Shown here: positions 12,577 to 12,590 of the stretch, in pieces
Position numbering within the stretch: position 1 is the stretch's first letter
How the letters are laid out: the number at the start of each line of letters is the position of its first letter
Origin: Actinomycetes bacterium
GTDB lineage: Bacteria; Actinomycetota; Actinomycetes; Actinomycetales; Microbacteriaceae
NCBI GenBank assembly: GCA_023421635.1
Contig: JAEZSU010000351.1
Span: 1 to 12,590 of the forward strand
DNA: 12,590 nucleotides
Direction: 5' to 3'
The notes under the pieces: model-generated
The model's input: the letters and a program-made list of their open reading frames with translations, nothing else
Told to the model about the DNA's origin: nothing
The model's database searches: none
Translations under genes and position numbers: made by a program

Positions 12577-12590
12577 GCGGTGCTCAGCGC

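Noticed and set aside
1..12590. tRNA, rRNA, CRISPR, insertion-sequence or integration traces
   Set aside because: No cloverleaf-like segment, regularly spaced repeat, terminal inverted repeat or transposase/integrase motif was seen. Composition is uniform, which argues against recent transfer.

Overview
The window is chromosomal DNA from a high-GC Gram-positive bacterium, most likely an actinobacterium close to Microbacteriaceae/Microbacterium. The grounds are the very high GC content, near-exclusive G/C third codon positions, frequent GTG starts, TANNNT promoter boxes placed immediately before start codons, and an abundant GGATGC/GCATCC hexamer. Family placement is an inference from composition and gene content. 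I saw no RNA gene, insertion sequence, phage gene or CRISPR array.

Left part (1-3577). On the minus strand lie an M20D-type metallo-amidohydrolase, cut by the left edge, and a complete GH13 alpha-glucosidase. Facing the other way from the glucosidase is apt (adenine phosphoribosyltransferase), which converges on the next block with an 11 bp gap.

Centre and right (3578-12576). This is a divergent purine-ring (ureide) catabolic locus. Leftward runs uraD-uraH, which converts 5-hydroxyisourate through OHCU to (S)-allantoin. Rightward, from the same 100-bp control region, runs a tight set of six genes: allB (allantoinase), an FmdA/AmdA-family amidase, a fusion of an AtzH-like (DUF3225) domain to an amidase-signature amidase, a PucG-type (S)-ureidoglycine:glyoxylate aminotransferase, allC (allantoate amidohydrolase), and an ATZ/TRZ-type amidohydrolase. 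The first five overlap by 1-4 bp or are 37 bp apart and are clearly one operon; the sixth follows after 54 bp that contain a hairpin and a possible secondary promoter.

How they fit together. UraH and UraD make allantoin, AllB opens it to allantoate, AllC gives (S)-ureidoglycine, and the PucG-like enzyme moves its amino group to glyoxylate, giving glycine and oxalurate. No ureidoglycine aminohydrolase, ureidoglycolate enzyme, urease or oxamate carbamoyltransferase is present here. Two uncommitted amidases lie in the operon exactly where oxalurate would need to be broken down. My main hypothesis is that the AtzH-amidase fusion, which resembles HpxZ and HpxY of Klebsiella joined in one chain, and the FmdA-type enzyme form an oxalurate/oxamate hydrolysis branch. 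Xanthine dehydrogenase, urate oxidase, permeases and a dedicated regulator are not in the window.

Translation signals split cleanly. All five genes that open a transcription unit have a TANNNT box 6 or 7 nt before the start codon, which predicts leaderless mRNAs. Genes inside the operons mostly carry Shine-Dalgarno sequences.
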